DNA of 8,260 bases, taken from Bacillota bacterium. GTDB lineage: Bacteria > Bacillota_C > Negativicutes > Sporomusales > Sporomusaceae. Below the pieces are notes generated by a model, which saw only the letters and a list, made by a program, of their open reading frames with translations, was not told the DNA's origin and searched no databases. The stretch lies in assembly GCA_023441125.1 (NCBI GenBank), contig JAEZQV010000234.1, forward strand, positions 1-8,260. The letters run 5' to 3'. Positions 6,554-8,260 of this stretch are shown here, piece by piece (position 1 is the first letter of the stretch; every line of letters begins with the position of its first letter). Both the position numbers and the translations under genes were made by a program.

Positions 6554-6724
6554 ATGGATACAGAAAAAATCAAACAGGCGATTAGTGATATAGGACGCAA
6601 AACCAATACTGCCGTGGAAGGTTTCGCTGCCGTTCATAATTTCGCGAATTGGCAGGTATGGCTTGCTGTTGTCGTTCTGATTGTGATTGCATTGATTGTT
6701 CTGATTGCCATGGTTATTTTTTGA
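6554..6724 (+). CDS. Small single-span membrane protein, 56 residues, unknown function
   Basis: I do not recognise this protein. It has a polar, probably amphipathic N-terminal half (residues 1-32, starting MDTEKIKQAISDIG, with K, R, D and E) and one strongly hydrophobic helix (about 36-56, WLAVVVLIVIALIVLIAMV) that reaches the C-terminus. This is the build of a tail-anchored or single-span small membrane protein. The gene is well supported: AGGGAGG at 6541-6547 stands 6 bases before the ATG, and a strong terminator (6786-6821) closes the unit. No cysteine and no lipobox are present. Neighbours give little hint: the radical-SAM gene lies upstream behind a terminator and uppP downstream with its own ribosome site, so this looks like an independent one-gene unit. 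A role as a toxin, a regulator of a membrane complex, or a stress peptide is speculation. Confidence 0.72.
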   Translation: MDTEKIKQAISDIGRKTNTAVEGFAAVHNFANWQVWLAVVVLIVIALIVLIAMVIF

Positions 6725-6785
6725 GAATATACCAAAGTGCTATTGAAGATCATTCTTAAAAAGAAAAAAGTTATATGATTTATTC

Positions 6786-6821
6786 CTGCGCCAGGCATTC
6801 ATTTTGCTTGGCGCAGTTTTA
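6786..6821 (+). terminator. Rho-independent terminator after the small membrane protein gene
   Basis: CTGCGCCAGGC (6786-6796) pairs with GCTTGGCGCAG (6806-6816) in an 11-bp stem with one G-U pair and a 9-base loop, followed by TTTTATT. The stem is GC-rich and convincing. Confidence 0.88.
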
Positions 6822-6841
6822 TTGCCGAATGAGGGAAAATA

Positions 6842-6862
6842 GACCGGCTGCCGGTCCTTTTT
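6842..6862 (+). terminator. Second, shorter hairpin with T-tract
   Basis: GACCGG (6842-6847) pairs with CCGGTC (6851-6856) around CTG, then TTTTT at 6858-6862. It lies 21 bases after the first terminator. It is probably a backup terminator; A-rich sequence on its left might also let it serve the other strand weakly. Confidence 0.6.
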
Positions 6863-6886
6863 CAGTTATTTTTCATAATTACTTTA

Positions 6887-6892
6887 TATAAT
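6887..6892 (+). promoter_or_regulatory. Candidate -10 (TATAAT) for uppP
   Basis: A perfect TATAAT stands 61 bases before the uppP start and after two terminators, where a promoter is needed. CAGTTA at 6863-6868 is the nearest -35 candidate (18-base spacer) and is poor. Confidence 0.4.
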
Positions 6893-6953
6893 AATTAGGA
6901 AAATGTTTAGTGCAGAAATCTGAATATATTGATGCTGCTGGAGGGAACAACGT

Positions 6954-7739
6954 ATGATGAACGAAAACATAATTGCCGTGATTATTGGTATTGTGGAGGG
7001 GCTTACTGAATTTTTGCCGATTTCTTCAACCGGGCATATGATTTTGGTTGGCTCGCTGCTGGGTTTTGAGGGAGAAAAGGCCAGTGTCTTTGAAGTATTT
7101 ATCCAATTAGGAGCCATATTATCTGTCTTTATTTTATACCGGGAAAAGTTTTGCGGGATGTTAACAGCAAAACGCAGTGGCTTGACAGTACTGCATGTGT
7201 TAGCCGGTATTGTGCCTGTTATGGGTGTGGGCTTTCTGTTGCACAAACCGATAAAGCTGTACTTATTCTCGCCCTATACGGTTATCATTGGGCTAATAGC
7301 CGGCGCTATCTTTATGCTTGCTGCCGAAAAAATCTCTAAACAGCCGGTAACGAGTGATGTGGACAATATGACAATATCCCAGGCTTTTTTCGTGGGGGCT
7401 TTTCAGATTTTTGCGCTATGGCCTGGTTTCTCCCGTTCAGGCTCAACCATTGCCGGTGGCCTGTTACTAGGTATGAGCCGCAAAGCGGCGGCTGAGTTTT
7501 CTTTCGTTATTGCCGTGCCACTCATGCTGGTGGCCTGCAGTTATGATGTAATGAAAATATGGCACCAACTGAACAGTGGTGATTTCACAATGATTTTTAT
7601 TGGCTTTGTGGTTGCCTTCATTACCGCCTATATTTCAATAGTATGGTTTTTGCGGTTTTTGAACAATTCTACCCTGGCATCCTTTGCGTATTACCGGATT
7701 ATACTCGCCATTTTGGCCTATCGCTATTTTTCCGGCTGA
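6954..7739 (+). CDS. uppP: Undecaprenyl-diphosphate phosphatase (BacA/UppP family)
   Basis: The 261-residue polytopic membrane protein removes a phosphate from undecaprenyl diphosphate, recycling the lipid carrier for peptidoglycan and other envelope polymers. Family members also give bacitracin resistance. The first signature, EGLTEFLPISSTGH at 15-28, contains E15, E19 and H28 of the active site. The second, PGFSRSGST at 157-165, holds R161. Long hydrophobic stretches fill most of the rest. Length is normal for the family. GGAGGG at 6940-6945 stands 8 bases before the ATG at 6954. A second ATG at 6957 would change little. The gene appears to be transcribed alone: terminators lie upstream and a long hairpin follows its stop. 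No fault is visible. Confidence 0.96.
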   Translation: MMNENIIAVIIGIVEGLTEFLPISSTGHMILVGSLLGFEGEKASVFEVFIQLGAILSVFILYREKFCGMLTAKRSGLTVLHVLAGIVPVMGVGFLLHKPIKLYLFSPYTVIIGLIAGAIFMLAAEKISKQPVTSDVDNMTISQAFFVGAFQIFALWPGFSRSGSTIAGGLLLGMSRKAAAEFSFVIAVPLMLVACSYDVMKIWHQLNSGDFTMIFIGFVVAFITAYISIVWFLRFLNNSTLASFAYYRIILAILAYRYFSG

Positions 7740-7764
7740 TGTAAATAGCTATGGCTGGACAAAC

Positions 7765-7801
7765 TTGAGGCCGCTTATCTGTATTAGATAAGCGGCCTCA
7801 A
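7765..7801 (+). terminator. Perfect 16-bp hairpin after uppP, probable terminator without T-tract
   Basis: TTGAGGCCGCTTATCT (7765-7780) pairs perfectly with AGATAAGCGGCCTCAA (7786-7801) around GTATT. It begins 26 bases after the uppP stop. Neither strand has a clear run of T after the stem, so it may end transcription poorly or protect the 3' end of the uppP RNA. Confidence 0.65.
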
Positions 7802-7843
7802 ACTTATATGCATATTATATATAGGAAAGAAACTCCTTAACAA

Positions 7844-7874
7844 TAAAAAAAACTTCTTACTTAATTAAGAAGTT
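7844..7874 (-). terminator. Rho-independent terminator of the tRNA-Pro unit (minus strand)
   Basis: On the minus strand AACTTCTTA (7874-7866) pairs with TAAGAAGTT (7859-7851) around a 6-base loop. It is followed by a run of T, the complement of the A tract at 7844-7850. It sits downstream of the tRNA in its own direction, 75 bases past the CCA. Confidence 0.88.
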
Positions 7875-7948
7875 AGCTTCAATATAAAAGGTCAGCTACT
7901 GACAAGATTGATCTAAGGCTTCGGGTTGCCTTACGCTAGAATTTTAAC

Positions 7949-8025
7949 TGGTCGGGGCGACAGGATTCGAACCTGCGGCCTCTTGGTCCCGAACCAAGCG
8001 CGCTACCAAACTGCGCTACGCCCCG
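7949..8025 (-). tRNA. tRNA-Pro, anticodon CGG
   Basis: On the minus strand a full cloverleaf folds. Acceptor CGGGGCG pairs with CGCCCCG, and the D stem is GCGC/GCGC. The anticodon stem CTTGG/CCAAG holds the loop TTCGGGA, giving anticodon CGG, which reads proline CCG. The T stem GCAGG/CCTGT holds TTCGAAT. The discriminator is A, and the CCA end is encoded at 7951-7949. It lies between convergent uppP and a divergent downstream gene, as a single-gene unit with its own promoter and terminator. Confidence 0.97.
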
Positions 8026-8039
8026 GCTCACAGTTATTA

Positions 8040-8068
8040 AGTATACACATTCATAACGGCATTGTCAA
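8040..8068 (-). promoter_or_regulatory. Sigma-A promoter of tRNA-Pro
   Basis: On the minus strand a consensus TTGACA (8068-8063) and TATACT (8045-8040) are separated by exactly 17 bases. Transcription would begin about 8 bases before the tRNA. This is as strong as stable-RNA promoters usually are. Confidence 0.9.
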
Positions 8069-8139
8069 CAGCAGAAACGAGTAATTTACCATAAGTTTTC
8101 TAACCGGCTGATTGAGCCTTTAGTCCCACAGGAAATTTT

Positions 8140-8167
8140 CTGGCAATGTCGAACATGAAACTATAAG
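8140..8167 (+). promoter_or_regulatory. Candidate promoter with an exact Spo0A box, upstream of the final gene
   Basis: CTGGCA (8140-8145) and TATAAG (8162-8167) are 16 bases apart and fit a weak sigma-A promoter for the gene starting at 8189. TGTCGAA at 8147-8153, an exact 0A box, lies between them. A 7-base match is expected by chance about once in a window this size counting both strands, so the regulatory reading is tentative. Confidence 0.35.
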
Positions 8168-8188
8168 TAAAGATCTGGAGGTATCTGT

Positions 8189-8260
8189 TTGAAAGTAGCA
8201 AAACACAGTATATTTGTTGTCATTGGGGCTCTGTTTATCGTGCTTACTCTTGTCAGTTCA
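8189..8260 (+). CDS. Start of an exported or membrane protein (3' truncated by window), product unknown
   Basis: Only the first 24 codons are visible. They begin with TTG and encode a short basic N-terminus (KVAKH) followed by a hydrophobic stretch (IFVVIGALFIVLTLV), which fits a signal peptide or an N-terminal membrane anchor. GGAGG at 8177-8181 stands 7 bases before the TTG, which supports this start. No cysteine lipobox is seen in the visible part. The function cannot be judged from this fragment. The gene diverges from the tRNA-Pro unit, and a possible promoter with a Spo0A-like box lies just upstream. Confidence 0.65.
   Translation, partial: MKVAKHSIFVVIGALFIVLTLVSS

Noticed and set aside
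7875..7948. Small hairpins in the tRNA trailer (GTCAG/CTGAC at 7891-7903; TAAGGC/GCCTTA at 7914-7933)
   Set aside because: Stems of 5-6 bp in the 3' trailer are too short to call a separate RNA; the terminator at 7844-7874 already explains the end.
1..8260. CRISPR array, insertion sequence, prophage or defence system
   Set aside because: No regularly spaced repeats, transposase, integrase or defence-type domains are present; the genes are core functions.

Overview
The window reads as chromosome of an endospore-forming, anaerobic member of the Firmicutes. The end of sigma-G, spoIIR and a YlmC/YmxH-type gene show endospore formation. A complete class III (oxygen-sensitive) ribonucleotide reductase operon points to anaerobic life. 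The mixed codon use and the gene order sigG-spoIIR-ylmC-nrdR-nrdD-nrdG remind me of the Negativicutes (Sporomusa/Pelosinus-like bacteria), but I infer that from memory and it is not proven here.

Region 1 (1-1292) is sporulation: the 3' end of sigG, then spoIIR 28 bases downstream, then a small PRC-barrel gene of the YlmC/YmxH family, closed by a strong terminator. Region 2 (about 1322-4490) is the dNTP operon. The repressor gene nrdR sits behind two NrdR boxes that flank or overlap a TATAAT element, followed by nrdD (the glycyl-radical reductase) and nrdG (its radical-SAM activase). This looks like an autoregulated circuit: NrdR senses ATP/dATP through its ATP cone and should repress nrdR-nrdD-nrdG when dATP is high.

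Region 3 (4585-6404) holds a large radical-SAM protein of unknown function with a B12-binding-like N-terminal half and a C-terminal cysteine cluster, ending in a terminator. Region 4 (6541-6862) carries a 56-residue single-span membrane protein absent from standard ORF calling thresholds, with a near-perfect ribosome site and its own terminator(s). Region 5 (6954-7801) is uppP, undecaprenyl-diphosphate phosphatase, which recycles the cell-wall lipid carrier. A perfect 16-bp hairpin follows it. Region 6 (7844-8068) is a minus-strand tRNA-Pro(CGG) unit with a textbook promoter, encoded CCA and a terminator. The last bases start a plus-strand gene for an exported or membrane protein that is cut by the window edge.

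Most of the window is ordinary core genome. I see no CRISPR array, insertion sequence, prophage or defence system. The points worth a second look are the paired NrdR boxes, the orphan radical-SAM enzyme, the unnamed small membrane protein and the sigG-spoIIR linkage. No gene-free stretch exceeds 300 bases.
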